A DNA stretch of 64,000 bases. It comes from Paludisphaera mucosa. Its GTDB lineage: Bacteria; Planctomycetota; Planctomycetia; Isosphaerales; Isosphaeraceae. Shown here piece by piece: positions 41,744-51,895 of this stretch; within the stretch, counting starts at the first letter, position 1, and the number at the start of each line of letters is the position of its first letter. Position numbers and translations under genes: made by a program. Location of the stretch: NCBI RefSeq assembly GCF_029589435.1, contig NZ_JARRAG010000002.1, positions 2,232,001-2,296,000 of the forward strand. Reading direction: 5' to 3'. Below the pieces are notes generated by a model that ran no database searches, was not told the origin of the DNA, and was given only the letters and a program-made list of their open reading frames with translations.

Positions 41744-44602
41744 ATGTCGGAGCGCGAACCCACCCTGGAGAAGCCCGGACAGGCCGAGGGGCGGGCCGCC
41801 TGCTCGAACTGCCTGCGCGTGCTCGTCTTCTCGGGCGAGCCGCCGCGGTTCTGCGGCTACTGCGGGGCCCCGCTCGGCCCCGATTCGGTCGCCGACACCG
41901 ACTCCGGGCCGACGCGGACGATCGTCCCAGGCGACGAGACCACCGACTACGACCCCACGACGCGGCGGCCGGCCGACGCCGCCGACGGCCCCTTCCCCGA
42001 GCGGGTGGCCGGCTACCGGCTGATCCGCAGGCTGGGCTCGGGCGGCATGGGGACCGTCTTCGAGGCCGTCGAGGAGCGGCAGGGGCTGCACGTCGCCCTC
42101 AAGCTGATCGCCCCCCGCAACCTCTCGTCGGAAGAGGCCCTCCAGCGGTTCCGCCAGGAGGGCCGGTCGGCGAGCGCCGTGACGCATCCCAGGTGCGTCT
42201 TCGTGCGGGCCGTCGACGAGGACCAGGGCCGCCCGTACCTCGCCATGGAGCTGATGCCGGGCACCACGCTCCAGTCGCTCGTCGACGACGGCGGCCCGCT
42301 GGAGGCGGCCGAGGCGATCCTCAAGATCCTGGACGTCATGGAGGGCCTGGCCGAGTTCCACAAGCTGGGGATGATCCACCGCGACGTGAAGCCGTCCAAC
42401 TGCTTCCTGGATGAGGACGGCCGTGTCAAGATCGGCGACTTCGGGCTGTCGAAGTCGCTGGAAGGGGGGGCCGACCTGACGCGGACCGGGGCCTTCCTGG
42501 GGACGCCGCTCTACGCCTCGCCCGAGCAGATCAAGCGCGAGCCGCTCGACGAGCGGACGGACGTCTACTCGATCGCGGCGACCCTGTACTTCCTGCTGAC
42601 CGGCCGGGCCCCGGTCCAGGCCGAGGACGCGGCCGAGGCTCTGGCGCGGATCGTCTCGGAGCCGGCGCCGCCGCTGCGGACGTTCGCCCCCCGGGTCTCG
42701 CGGACGCTCGAGGTCGTCATCCACCGGGGCCTCGAACGCGATCGCTCGCGGCGCTGGCGGGACCTCCGCGAGTTCCACGAGGCGCTCCTGCCGTTCGTCC
42801 CCGAGCGGGTCGACATCGGCTCGATCGGCCTGCGGATCGGGGCCTACGTCCTGGACCTGGCCCTGTTCTACATCGCGGTCTGGGCGGCCTTCGCGGCCAG
42901 CTTCCTCCAGCACCGCGGCCGGGTGCTGGAGACCCTGGCGTTCAACGAGCGGCATGGGCGGGTCATCGAGTTGATCGACGCCGGCGTCTGGATCGCCTAC
43001 TTCGCGATCCTGGAGGGCCTGTTCGGGGCGTCGGTGGGCAAGTGGATCGTCGGCCTGCGGGTCGCGAAGGCGGGCGACGGCGAGCCCCCGGGGCTGCCCC
43101 GCGCGCTCGCCCGGTCGCTGGCGTTCGTCCTGCTGTTCGGGCTGGGGACCGAGGTCTACGACGCGCTGTATCCCCCCGACCCGCGCGCGAACCACAAGGT
43201 CCAGGCCGTCCTGCTCGCCGCGATGAACCTGGTCGGGTTCCTGATCCTGATCGCGCCCATGCGTCAGCATTCCGGCTTCCGCGGCGTGCACGAGTGGATC
43301 AGCGGGACGCGCGTGATCCAGGTCGTCCGAGCCCGACGGCACCGCCGCCTGCGAGGCCGGCGCGGGCTGGCGTCGGGGGTGCAGACTCGTTCGATCGCGG
43401 CCGACGAGGGCCACCCGACGGCCCAGGTCGGGCCGTACCGGATCCAGGGGGCCGTGTCGTCGGCCGAGGGCTGCGAGGTCCTCGCGGGCCGCGACGAGTC
43501 GCTCGACCGCCAGGCCTGGCTCTTCCTCCGCGACCCCGGCGCCGTCCCCCCCGACGACGCGCGGCGATCGCTCAGCCGCCTGACCCGGCCCCGTTGGATC
43601 GGCGGCGGCGACCAGCCCGACGCCCGCTGGGACGCCTTCATCGCCCCCACCGGCCGCCGCCTCCGCGGGCTCGTGGAGACGGGCGGGCTGCCGTGGCGCG
43701 ACGTCCTGCCGATCCTGACCGACCTCGCCGAGGAGCTGGAGGCCGCCCGCGTCGACGGCACGTTCCCGGCGCGGCTGGACGTCGACGACGTCTGGATCCA
43801 GGACGACGAACGCGTCCAGCTCGTCGACCCCCTGGCCTGGGGCCGCCCCGACGAGGCCGAGCCGTCGCCCGAAACCGGCCCCGGCGCCGGCGAGGAGACG
43901 CGGGCCTTCGCCTTCCTCCGCGACGTGGCGCGGCTCGCCCTGGAGGGGGATCGCCCCCACCGCCGCCTGTCGCTGACCGCCTGGGCCCAGCGCGACGAGC
44001 CTTCGGGCCGGATCCGCGGGGCCGTCCCCGAACGGGCGGGGGTCCTGCTCGACCGCCTCTCGGGGCATCGCTCCCCGTACGCCCACCTCGCCCACCTGCG
44101 CTCCGACCTGGCCGCCGCGGCGGAACGGCCCACCGAGGTCGGCGCGGGCCGCCGCGCCCTCCAGCTCCTGATCCAGGGCTTCCTGCTGTCGCCCGGGATG
44201 CTCTTCCTCGTCGGCCTGAGCTGCCCGGAGCTGGGGCCCGACGTGATCCCCTTCGACCTGCCGATCCTGGCCGGGATCCCGCTCGCCTGGGTCGTCTGGG
44301 CCGTCCTGGCGCGGGGCGGATTCGGCTACACGCTCGCGGGCCTGACCCTGGTCGGCGACGACGGCCGCATCGCCTGCCGGTTCGCCTGCGGCCTGCGCTC
44401 CCTGCTGGTCTGGGTCGTCCCCGCGACCCTGTTCGTCGGCTCGCGATGGCTCCAGCGCTACACGCCGGAGTACATGGTCACCGCCTGGGCGCTCTGGATG
44501 GCCGGCCTGCTGCTCCTGGCCGCCTACGTCGGCGTCGCCCTCCTCTTCCCCGGCCGGGGCCCCCACGACCGCATCGTCGACACGGTCGTCGTCCCGATCT
44601 AG
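41744..44602 (+). CDS. Ser/Thr protein kinase with duplicated RDD domains and a pseudokinase
   Basis: 952 residues from ATG 41744. Zinc ribbon C20/C23/C37/C40; kinase domain about 91-350 with GSGGMG, K120, HRDVKPSN (D214) and DFG 232-234, all intact. The first RDD membrane domain lies at about 359-525 (IGLRIGAYVLDLALF, VGKWIVGLRV). A second kinase-like region at about 562-800 starts VGPYRIQG but lacks HRD and DFG (VQLVDPLAWG occupies the DFG place). A second RDD-like membrane domain runs from about 803 to the end (GYTLAGLTLVGDDG, GPHDRIVDTVVV). Probably a membrane-bound signalling kinase with an inactive regulatory partner domain. Confidence 0.85.
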   Translation: MSEREPTLEKPGQAEGRAACSNCLRVLVFSGEPPRFCGYCGAPLGPDSVADTDSGPTRTIVPGDETTDYDPTTRRPADAADGPFPERVAGYRLIRRLGSGGMGTVFEAVEERQGLHVALKLIAPRNLSSEEALQRFRQEGRSASAVTHPRCVFVRAVDEDQGRPYLAMELMPGTTLQSLVDDGGPLEAAEAILKILDVMEGLAEFHKLGMIHRDVKPSNCFLDEDGRVKIGDFGLSKSLEGGADLTRTGAFLGTPLYASPEQIKREPLDERTDVYSIAATLYFLLTGRAPVQAEDAAEALARIVSEPAPPLRTFAPRVSRTLEVVIHRGLERDRSRRWRDLREFHEALLPFVPERVDIGSIGLRIGAYVLDLALFYIAVWAAFAASFLQHRGRVLETLAFNERHGRVIELIDAGVWIAYFAILEGLFGASVGKWIVGLRVAKAGDGEPPGLPRALARSLAFVLLFGLGTEVYDALYPPDPRANHKVQAVLLAAMNLVGFLILIAPMRQHSGFRGVHEWISGTRVIQVVRARRHRRLRGRRGLASGVQTRSIAADEGHPTAQVGPYRIQGAVSSAEGCEVLAGRDESLDRQAWLFLRDPGAVPPDDARRSLSRLTRPRWIGGGDQPDARWDAFIAPTGRRLRGLVETGGLPWRDVLPILTDLAEELEAARVDGTFPARLDVDDVWIQDDERVQLVDPLAWGRPDEAEPSPETGPGAGEETRAFAFLRDVARLALEGDRPHRRLSLTAWAQRDEPSGRIRGAVPERAGVLLDRLSGHRSPYAHLAHLRSDLAAAAERPTEVGAGRRALQLLIQGFLLSPGMLFLVGLSCPELGPDVIPFDLPILAGIPLAWVVWAVLARGGFGYTLAGLTLVGDDGRIACRFACGLRSLLVWVVPATLFVGSRWLQRYTPEYMVTAWALWMAGLLLLAAYVGVALLFPGRGPHDRIVDTVVVPI

Positions 44603-44939
44603 CCGCGCGGACGGAGCCGATCTCCCGGCTTCGCTTCGGCTTCCTTCGTGGGCGACCGACTGCGCCGATTTTTGCTAAAGTTACTATTTATAAATCACTT
44701 AGGCGAAAATAAAATCGGCTTCGTTGGTCGAAAAAAAAACGCAAAGCGAACTCATCTCCGTGTCCCCCCTCGGGAGGTCTGCGAGCGTCGCCCCCACTGC
44801 GCAGCGCCACCCGAGAAGGCCATCGGGTGTGGCCGACGATGGACGTGGAGAACCTCGGCCCCTCCGCATCTTGGGGCGGATCCGGGAGGTCGTTCGCCTC
44901 GACGGCGGAGTTGCACCTTGTCGAAGAGAGGACGTCCCG
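44603..44939. other. AT-richer intergenic region
   Basis: About 337 bases between the kinase and the SnoaL-like gene. Positions 44668-44745 are strikingly AT-rich, with TATAAA (44689-44694) and a run of nine A (about 44730-44738). This is where a promoter for the downstream gene would be expected. No gene was found; the open frame across it lacks a start signal. Confidence 0.45.
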
Positions 44940-45326
44940 ATGACCGACCGGCTCGACGAGAACAAGCGGCGCGTCCTGGAATTCTACGACCTGATGTTCA
45001 ACCAGTGCCGGCCGTTCGAGGCCGTCGAGCGGTACGTCGGGGCGACCTACACGCAGCACAACCCCATGGTGGCCGACGGCAAAGACGCCTTCATCGCGTA
45101 CTTCACCCGGATGGCGCGTGAATACCCCGGCAAGCACGTACGGTTCGTACGGGTCGTCGCCGAGGGGCCCTACGTCATTCTGCACTGCCATCAAGTCTGG
45201 CCGGGCGGCCCGGACTGGGCCGGCATCGACATCTTCCGGTTGGACGAGGACGGGAAGATCGTCGAACACTGGGATGTGCTCCAGACGGTGCCCGAGCAGG
45301 CGGCCAACGACAACACCATGTTCTAG
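44940..45326 (+). CDS. SnoaL-like / NTF2-fold protein
   Basis: 128 residues from ATG 44940. The small alpha+beta cone fold is recognisable from the pattern VLEFYDLMFNQCRPFEAVERYV, then TYTQHNPMVADGKDAF, and GIDIFRLDEDGKIVEHWDVL near the end. Relatives include polyketide cyclases, isomerases and many uncharacterised stress proteins; the function here is unknown. It is convergent with the SGNH hydrolase gene and preceded by a long AT-rich leader. Confidence 0.85.
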   Translation: MTDRLDENKRRVLEFYDLMFNQCRPFEAVERYVGATYTQHNPMVADGKDAFIAYFTRMAREYPGKHVRFVRVVAEGPYVILHCHQVWPGGPDWAGIDIFRLDEDGKIVEHWDVLQTVPEQAANDNTMF

Positions 45327-45403
45327 TCGACCCCCGCGCAGCCATCGCCTGCATCATTCGTCGACGACACCCAGACCATACCCCAGGATCGGGGGATAGA
45401 AAT

Positions 45404-47224
45404 TCAGGGACGGGCCGACGTGGCGGGTCCGCCGTAGGGGACGATCGGGATCGGCTCCAGGCGGCCGATATTGGCGAGGCCGACGGCCTCGGGGGCGGTC
45501 CCGGCCTGGATGGCGTCGGCGGCGCGGGCGAAGGCCTCGTATTTGAGGCGGCGGAGGGTCGGGTCGTAGGAGGCGGGGCCGGTGATCTCGTACGACATCA
45601 TGCCCCAGAGGCAGAGGTAGCGCCAGACGCCCGGGTCGATCCCGAAGTGCTGCGCGCACGCGGCCGGGTCGATGACCGGCTCGGGCGCGTCGGCCGGCCA
45701 GCCGAAGGCTCTTCGCGCGTGCAGGCCGCGCAGGACGGCCTGGGCCAGGGCGAGCTGGCCGCGGTAGGACGGGTGCATCGCGTCGTGGAAGAGGCGGTCG
45801 TCGAGCAGGCCGTCGGGGCTGACGGCGTGGAAGTAGCTCTGGCCGTCGATGAAGATGCCGGCGTGACGACGGGCCGTCTCGCGATAGGCCTCCTGGAAGG
45901 CCGTCAGAATGCGCTGGGGATAGCCGTCGTGGTCGCGCGCCACGACGGCGTGCTCATAGGCCTCGGCCGCGTCGCCGCGCGTCGCCAGCAGGCGGGCGAG
46001 CCGCCAGTGGGCCGCGGCGAACCCGGGGGCGCGCTTGAGCACTTCGCGGTATCCCTGGATGGCCGCCGACGGATCGGTTGCTTCGAGCGCCTTCGCGGCC
46101 AGGTAGGCCCGCTCGATCGCCTGGCGTTCGGCCCGGGGCGTCTCGGGGGGCAGGTACGACCGGTTGGGGTCGCTTGCGGAGTCGTTGCCCGGCGGCGCGA
46201 TCAGCACCAGGATCACGCCCAGCTTCTCGGCGTAGGCGGCGACGGCTTCGAGCCGGCGGCGGAAGTCCGCCAAAAGCCTCTCGTATTCGTCGTCCGTGTA
46301 GGCCGGGACGTCGACGAGGGCCCGATGGCCGTTCGCCGGCGGCGGGATGGCGATCCGGCATTTCTCGATGTTCCGGCGCACCAGAGCGTGGAACGACGAC
46401 CAGGCCAGGGCGTTCGTCGCCAGGGCCGCGACGGGGCCGGGCTCGTCGGCGTCGGCGTAATAAGCAAGGTCTCGCTTGTGCGGGATCCGCGCCGAGAACT
46501 CGTTGTGGCCGCAATAGACGATCAGGACGTCGGGCCGATGCTTCAGGCTCGCCAGGTTCTGGTGCTGGAGCTCCAGCGTCTCGCCCGACTGCGCCAGCAC
46601 CTCAGGCTGGAACTTCCGCCCGGGGATCGCCTGCCCGAGGCCCCAGGCGACTACCTTGCCGATCGACAGCCAGCGGTCGTACGGCACGCCCGCCGCGCTC
46701 GATTCGCCGACGACGGCGATGCTCACGCGATCCTCCTGGTCGGGGAAGGTCGTCGGCAGCTCGACCTCCTCGACGGCGTCGGGGATCCTGCCGCGGATCA
46801 GCCGCTCGCCCCGGCTCGATTCCGTCCCGCCCGCCGGCATCACCGAAGTCCGCCCCTGCCGCGCGAGGATCAGCACCGAGGCCCCCTCCAGCACGACCGC
46901 CCCGATCAGCACCGAGCCGGCGAGCAGGCCGAGGCGCATCCAGGCTCGCCGCCTGGGCGATCGTTTCAGGCCGAGGATCACGAGCGGGAGCGCCGCGAGG
47001 GAGGAGACGAGCGCGATCGCATAGGCGAAGTCGACGACCCAGAGGAAGCCCAGGCCGATCGCCCAGTAGACCCAGATCGGCGTGTGGTCGACGACGAAGA
47101 AGGTCGTCACGATGCCGATCAAGACCGTCGCGGCGAGGGCGATCGTCAGGAGGGCGTACGATCGCAGCGAGCGTCGCGTCGCGGGGGCGGCGGGGTCGTC
47201 GGACGCGGGGAGGTGCGTATCCAT
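45404..47224 (-). CDS. Membrane-anchored SGNH/GDSL hydrolase (paralogue 2)
   Basis: 606 residues from ATG 47224. About four transmembrane helices in the first 125 residues precede the SGNH domain, with GESSAAG as block I, GHNEF as block III and DAMH as the catalytic dyad in RLFHDAMHPSYRGQ. A TPR-like segment (PGFAAAHWRLARLLATRGD) lies between. It shares its whole plan with 21648-23429. Its start is 25 bases after the stop of an NtrC-type regulator gene on the same strand, so it is likely the last gene of the histidine kinase-regulator unit. Substrate unknown. Confidence 0.8.
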   Translation of the reverse strand: MDTHLPASDDPAAPATRRSLRSYALLTIALAATVLIGIVTTFFVVDHTPIWVYWAIGLGFLWVVDFAYAIALVSSLAALPLVILGLKRSPRRRAWMRLGLLAGSVLIGAVVLEGASVLILARQGRTSVMPAGGTESSRGERLIRGRIPDAVEEVELPTTFPDQEDRVSIAVVGESSAAGVPYDRWLSIGKVVAWGLGQAIPGRKFQPEVLAQSGETLELQHQNLASLKHRPDVLIVYCGHNEFSARIPHKRDLAYYADADEPGPVAALATNALAWSSFHALVRRNIEKCRIAIPPPANGHRALVDVPAYTDDEYERLLADFRRRLEAVAAYAEKLGVILVLIAPPGNDSASDPNRSYLPPETPRAERQAIERAYLAAKALEATDPSAAIQGYREVLKRAPGFAAAHWRLARLLATRGDAAEAYEHAVVARDHDGYPQRILTAFQEAYRETARRHAGIFIDGQSYFHAVSPDGLLDDRLFHDAMHPSYRGQLALAQAVLRGLHARRAFGWPADAPEPVIDPAACAQHFGIDPGVWRYLCLWGMMSYEITGPASYDPTLRRLKYEAFARAADAIQAGTAPEAVGLANIGRLEPIPIVPYGGPATSARP

Positions 47225-47249
47225 TCCGGCCTCGGCGGGCGGGGTCGTG

Positions 47250-48642
<1,393 letters not shown>

Positions 48643-48668
<26 letters not shown>

Positions 48669-50067
48669 CGACGCTCCCCGCCTGCGGCGTGTCCGGGGCC
48701 TCTCGCGGCAGGGTCAGCCGGAACCGGGTCCAGCCCTCGTCGCGACGCCAGCCCAGCGTCCCGCGGTGCGCCTCGGCGACTCGTCGCGCCAGGGCCAGGC
48801 CCAGGCCGACGCCCTCCGGCTTGCCCGTCACGAACGGGTCGAAGATCGCCGCCGCGAGGTCGGCGGGGGGCCCCGGCCCGTCGTCGGCGACCTCGATCAC
48901 CATCGTATCCGCCGCCGCGATCAACTGGAAGCGCACCCGGCCCCCGGCGCCGGCCGCATCGAGCGCGTTCCAGCCCAGGTTCAGCACCGCGGCGCGGAGG
49001 CTCGATTCGTCGACGTCGGCCACGGCCGGCCGGTCGGGCGCGTCGACCTCGAGCGCGACCCGGGCGTGCCGGCTCGTCGGCTCCAGCAGGCTGGCGACGT
49101 CCCGGACCAGGCCCGCCACGTCGCAGGGGCCGTGCGGGCGCTGCTCCAGCCGGCCTAAGGTGAGCAGGCCGCGGACCTGCTCCTCGGCGAGTTCGAGCTG
49201 ACGCACGGCCACGCCCAGGCTGGTGTCGTTCCCGGTCGCCCCGCAGCGCTTCGCGTGGAGCTGGACGCCCAGCCGGGCTCCGGTGAGGGTGTTGCGCAGC
49301 TGGTGCGCGAAGCCGGCCGCGAGCTGGGCGAGGAGCTGGGTGCGCTCGGCCTGCGCGGCGGCCCGGCGCATGTCCCGGAGCTGCCGGCTCATCTGGTTGA
49401 CCGACTGGATCAGGTCGGCGATCTCGTCGCGGCCCTCGCCGGGCTCGATCTCGGCGAAGTCGCCGTCGGCGATCCGCGCGACCTGGCCGCGCAGCCGGTG
49501 GACGCGCCGGCCGATCCGGTCGGCGAACCACCGCGCGGCCTGCGCCGAGAGGGCGATCGCCGCCAGCCCCAGGCCGACGGGCGCGGCGGCGACGTCCCAC
49601 AGGGCGGCCCGCCAGCTCGATTCGGGGTAGAGCACCAGCAGCGTCGCCCCGCCCCCGGCGCTCGACGCGGGCGCGGGGATCTTGGCCGCGTAGTACGTCC
49701 GGCCGTCGACCTTCAACGTCGGCCACTGCCGCCACGACGCGAAGTCGGGCGGGCGGAAATCGGGCACGGCGCGGGCGTCGGGCGCCTGCGCGGCGAGCCC
49801 CTCGTCGCTCGCCGAGAACGTCCGACCGGCCGCGTCCTTGACGACGAAATGGGCCTCCGAGAGCCCGTGCATCCGCTCCAGGACCTGCGACGTGAGCGGG
49901 AACGTCGACCGCTCCAGCACGTCGATCACCGTCGCCAGCCGCGCCACGCTCTGCCGCTCGTTCCGCGAGGCCGCCAGCCCCACCCCCGCCGCCGTGATCG
50001 CCGCGATCGTCGCCGTCTGGATGGCGACGATCGGGATCAGGATCTGGCGACGGATGGAACCGTTCAT
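48643..50067 (-). CDS. Membrane sensor histidine kinase
   Basis: 474 residues from ATG 50067. Transmembrane helices at about 10-32 and 160-178 flank a periplasmic sensor region of about 125 residues. HAMP follows, then the NtrB-type H-box with phosphoacceptor H255 (FAHQLRNTLTG) and an ATPase domain with N-box GWNALDAAG, ADDGPG and GVGLGLALARRV. It phosphorylates the NtrC-type regulator encoded by the overlapping downstream gene. An IS element lies 19 bases upstream of its start codon, which must have altered its promoter region. Confidence 0.92.
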
Positions 50068-50083
50068 GATGCGTCGCGGCCGA

Positions 50084-50907
50084 CTACGGCGTGTTGACGG
50101 ATTGAGCGAGCCTCCGGACGTGGATGAAGCCGAAGACGAGGCGGGCCACGCCGAGGTAGACGTCCTTCAGCTTCTCATATCTCGTGGCGAAGCGGCGGAA
50201 CTGCTTCGCTTTCGCGAACGCGCGTTCGACGCGGTTCCGCTGCTTGTAGACCTCCCGCATCTCGTCGTCCCACGGCCAGGGCTCCTTCCGGTTGCTCCGG
50301 TTCGGGATCACCGGCAGGGCGTCGAGGTCGTCCAGGACGACGTCGCGGACGGCGTCGGAATCGAACCCCTTGTCGCCGAGCACCTCGGCGACCTCGCCGA
50401 CCGCGTCGCGGGCCTCGATCAGCACGCCTTTCGCCAAAGGGGCGTCGTTCCTCTGGCCCTCGGCCACGTCCAGGGCGACGACGCCGTCCTCGTCGCAGGC
50501 GACGGCGATCACCTTCGTCGTGAAGCCGCCGCGCGACCGCCCGAGGGCCTGCGCTTCGCCGCCCCCTTTTTCCGCCCGGCCCCGGCGGCGTGCTGATGGG
50601 CCCGCACGACCGTCGAGTCGATCATCAGCCGGCGGGCGTCCTCGCACTCGGCCCGCTCGGACATCAGCTCGAACAGCCTCTTGAGCCGGCCCGAGTGGAT
50701 CCAGCGGCGCAAGCGGTTGTAGACGGCGTCCCACGCCCCGAACTCGGCCGGCAGGTCGCGCCAGGGGATGCCGGTCCTCGCCCAGTAGAGGACCGCCTCG
50801 AAGAACATGCGGTCGGGCAGCTCCGGCTCGGGGCCCAGCTTCGAGCGGCACTTCTCGACCATAGGGCCGAAGACGGACCAAGTCTCGTCGGTGATCAAGT
50901 ATCGCAT
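50084..50907 (-). CDS. IS5-family transposase, two frames joined by predicted -1 frameshift
   Basis: Frame A (50509-50907, 132 residues from ATG 50907) holds the N-terminal DUF4096-like part (ITDETWSVFGPMVEKC, then GIPWRDLPAEFGAWDAVYNR) and the first catalytic Asp (MIDSTVVRAHQHA). Frame B reaches down to 50084 and carries GGFTTKVIAVACD, a DKGFDSDA segment with the second Asp, and the RNRVERAFAKAKQFRR region with the catalytic Glu. A -1 shift on G-AAA-AAG within the A5G5 run (50562-50571) would join them into one DDE transposase of about 270 residues. This organisation is known for the IS427 group. The stop TAG (50084-50086) lies outside the inverted repeat. Confidence 0.88.
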
Positions 50908-50985
50908 GGCGGCGTCGGCCCCCCTCCTGGGTCGTGATCCGCCTTAAACCTTTACCGTAACAGCCTCCGGACAGTCAACAGGCCC
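50087..50985. mobile_element. Insertion sequence, IS5 family (IS427-like), 899 bp
   Basis: Imperfect 12-bp terminal inverted repeats: CGGCGTGTTGAC (50087-50098) and GTCAACAGGCCC (50974-50985). TA occurs on both flanks (50085-50086 and 50986-50987), so the pre-insertion target would read GACTAGAAAC, a CTAG site. The element carries only the transposase on its minus strand and appears intact. It is inserted just upstream of the sensor kinase gene. Confidence 0.85.
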
Positions 50986-51016
50986 TAGAAACCTGAATGG
51001 ACGGCCGTCGGAAAGT

Positions 51017-51439
51017 TCACTTGGCCGAAACTCGGCTGATCGATTGGAAGAACCGGAGCAAGGGGAAAACCGCCTGCCCCAACTGATCCAACGCCACTTT
51101 CCGACCGTCGCTCAGGTCAAGGATCAATCGGTGCCAATGCGTTCGCTTTAGCCGTGCGGCTTCCCACGGGTCGGCGTGATCGGTGATCCAATGACAACGG
51201 CTCACCTCGCCGTACCTCAGGACGGTCCGATCGCCCTCGACGATCCGATCGCTGGTCAGGACGAGCTGGCGGCCGTCGGCCGTCTGGACGAGCGCTATCG
51301 TCCGTTCCGCCTCCTCAAGGCGGATGGGCGGTACCCCACCATTCTCGGTCAACGCGACGTTCGGCGTGTATCCCTGGCGGTCCCACCGGCGCATCAGCGT
51401 GGCGAGCCACTCGGCGGTCGAGAACATTCGCGGCACCAT
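51017..51439 (-). CDS. Small PH-like domain protein, hypothetical
   Basis: 140 residues from ATG 51439; cytoplasmic. Alternating strands (RTIALVQTADGRQLVLTSDR, then TVLRYGEVSRCHWI) and LILDLSDGRKVALDQLG followed by a C-terminal helix look like a bacterial PH-like fold. No family name can be given. It lies between an intact IS element and a solo IS end and less than 40 bases from the IS, so it may be a leftover of the region before insertion. No strong ribosome site was seen. Confidence 0.55.
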   Translation of the reverse strand: MVPRMFSTAEWLATLMRRWDRQGYTPNVALTENGGVPPIRLEEAERTIALVQTADGRQLVLTSDRIVEGDRTVLRYGEVSRCHWITDHADPWEAARLKRTHWHRLILDLSDGRKVALDQLGQAVFPLLRFFQSISRVSAK

Positions 51440-51567
51440 ACGCCCGTCCTTCTCCCCGACCTGACAGCCCGAGCGACGAAGGCTTTACGCTGCACCCACG
51501 ACCGCAGGACCTCGTCCCCCTCCCCGCGACGGCGGTCGCCGGGAGCGACGACGGGTCCGGCGACGCC

Positions 51568-51632
51568 GCTCCTGGGACGCGGCCCGTCTTAAACCTTTAC
51601 CGGATCAACCCCCGGGCAGTCAACAGGCCCTA
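51568..51632. repeat. Solo copy of the IS right end
   Basis: This 65-bp stretch aligns without gaps to 50923-50987 of the intact IS, including TTAAACCTTTACCG, the inverted repeat GTCAACAGGCCC and the TAG that follows. The offset is exactly 645 bases. No transposase sequence adjoins it, so it is a remnant of a second insertion or of a recombination between two copies. Confidence 0.8.
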
Positions 51633-51895
51633 GTGGTTCGATGTATCGTTTGAGCTTTCGTGCGAGCGTCGAGAAGCTCGTTCGCCAGGCTTTGCCAAAG
51701 TTCGATGAACTGAAGTAATGGAAACGAATCTTGAACTTGAGGTTGGCCTGCGTCGTCTTGCATTGCGTGTCTGACTCCGTCGTATTGCGGTTTTTTAAAG
51801 TCGCACGCGTTGCTTCGAGAATATAACGATCCTACGAAATATTCGAGCGTAATGCCTTTGCTCGATTTAGAATTTTATGGACGCCGTCGAGAAAC
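51633..51895. other. AT-rich gap without genes
   Basis: About 260 bases visibly richer in A and T than the rest of the window, with a T6 run near 51791 and TATAAC at 51822-51827. No open frame of interest. It adjoins the solo IS end and may be foreign or a decayed region. Confidence 0.45.

Noticed and set aside
50992-51632. Composite transposon bounded by two IS copies
   Set aside because: Only one IS is intact; the second is a 65-bp solo end in the same orientation, so there is no functional pair.
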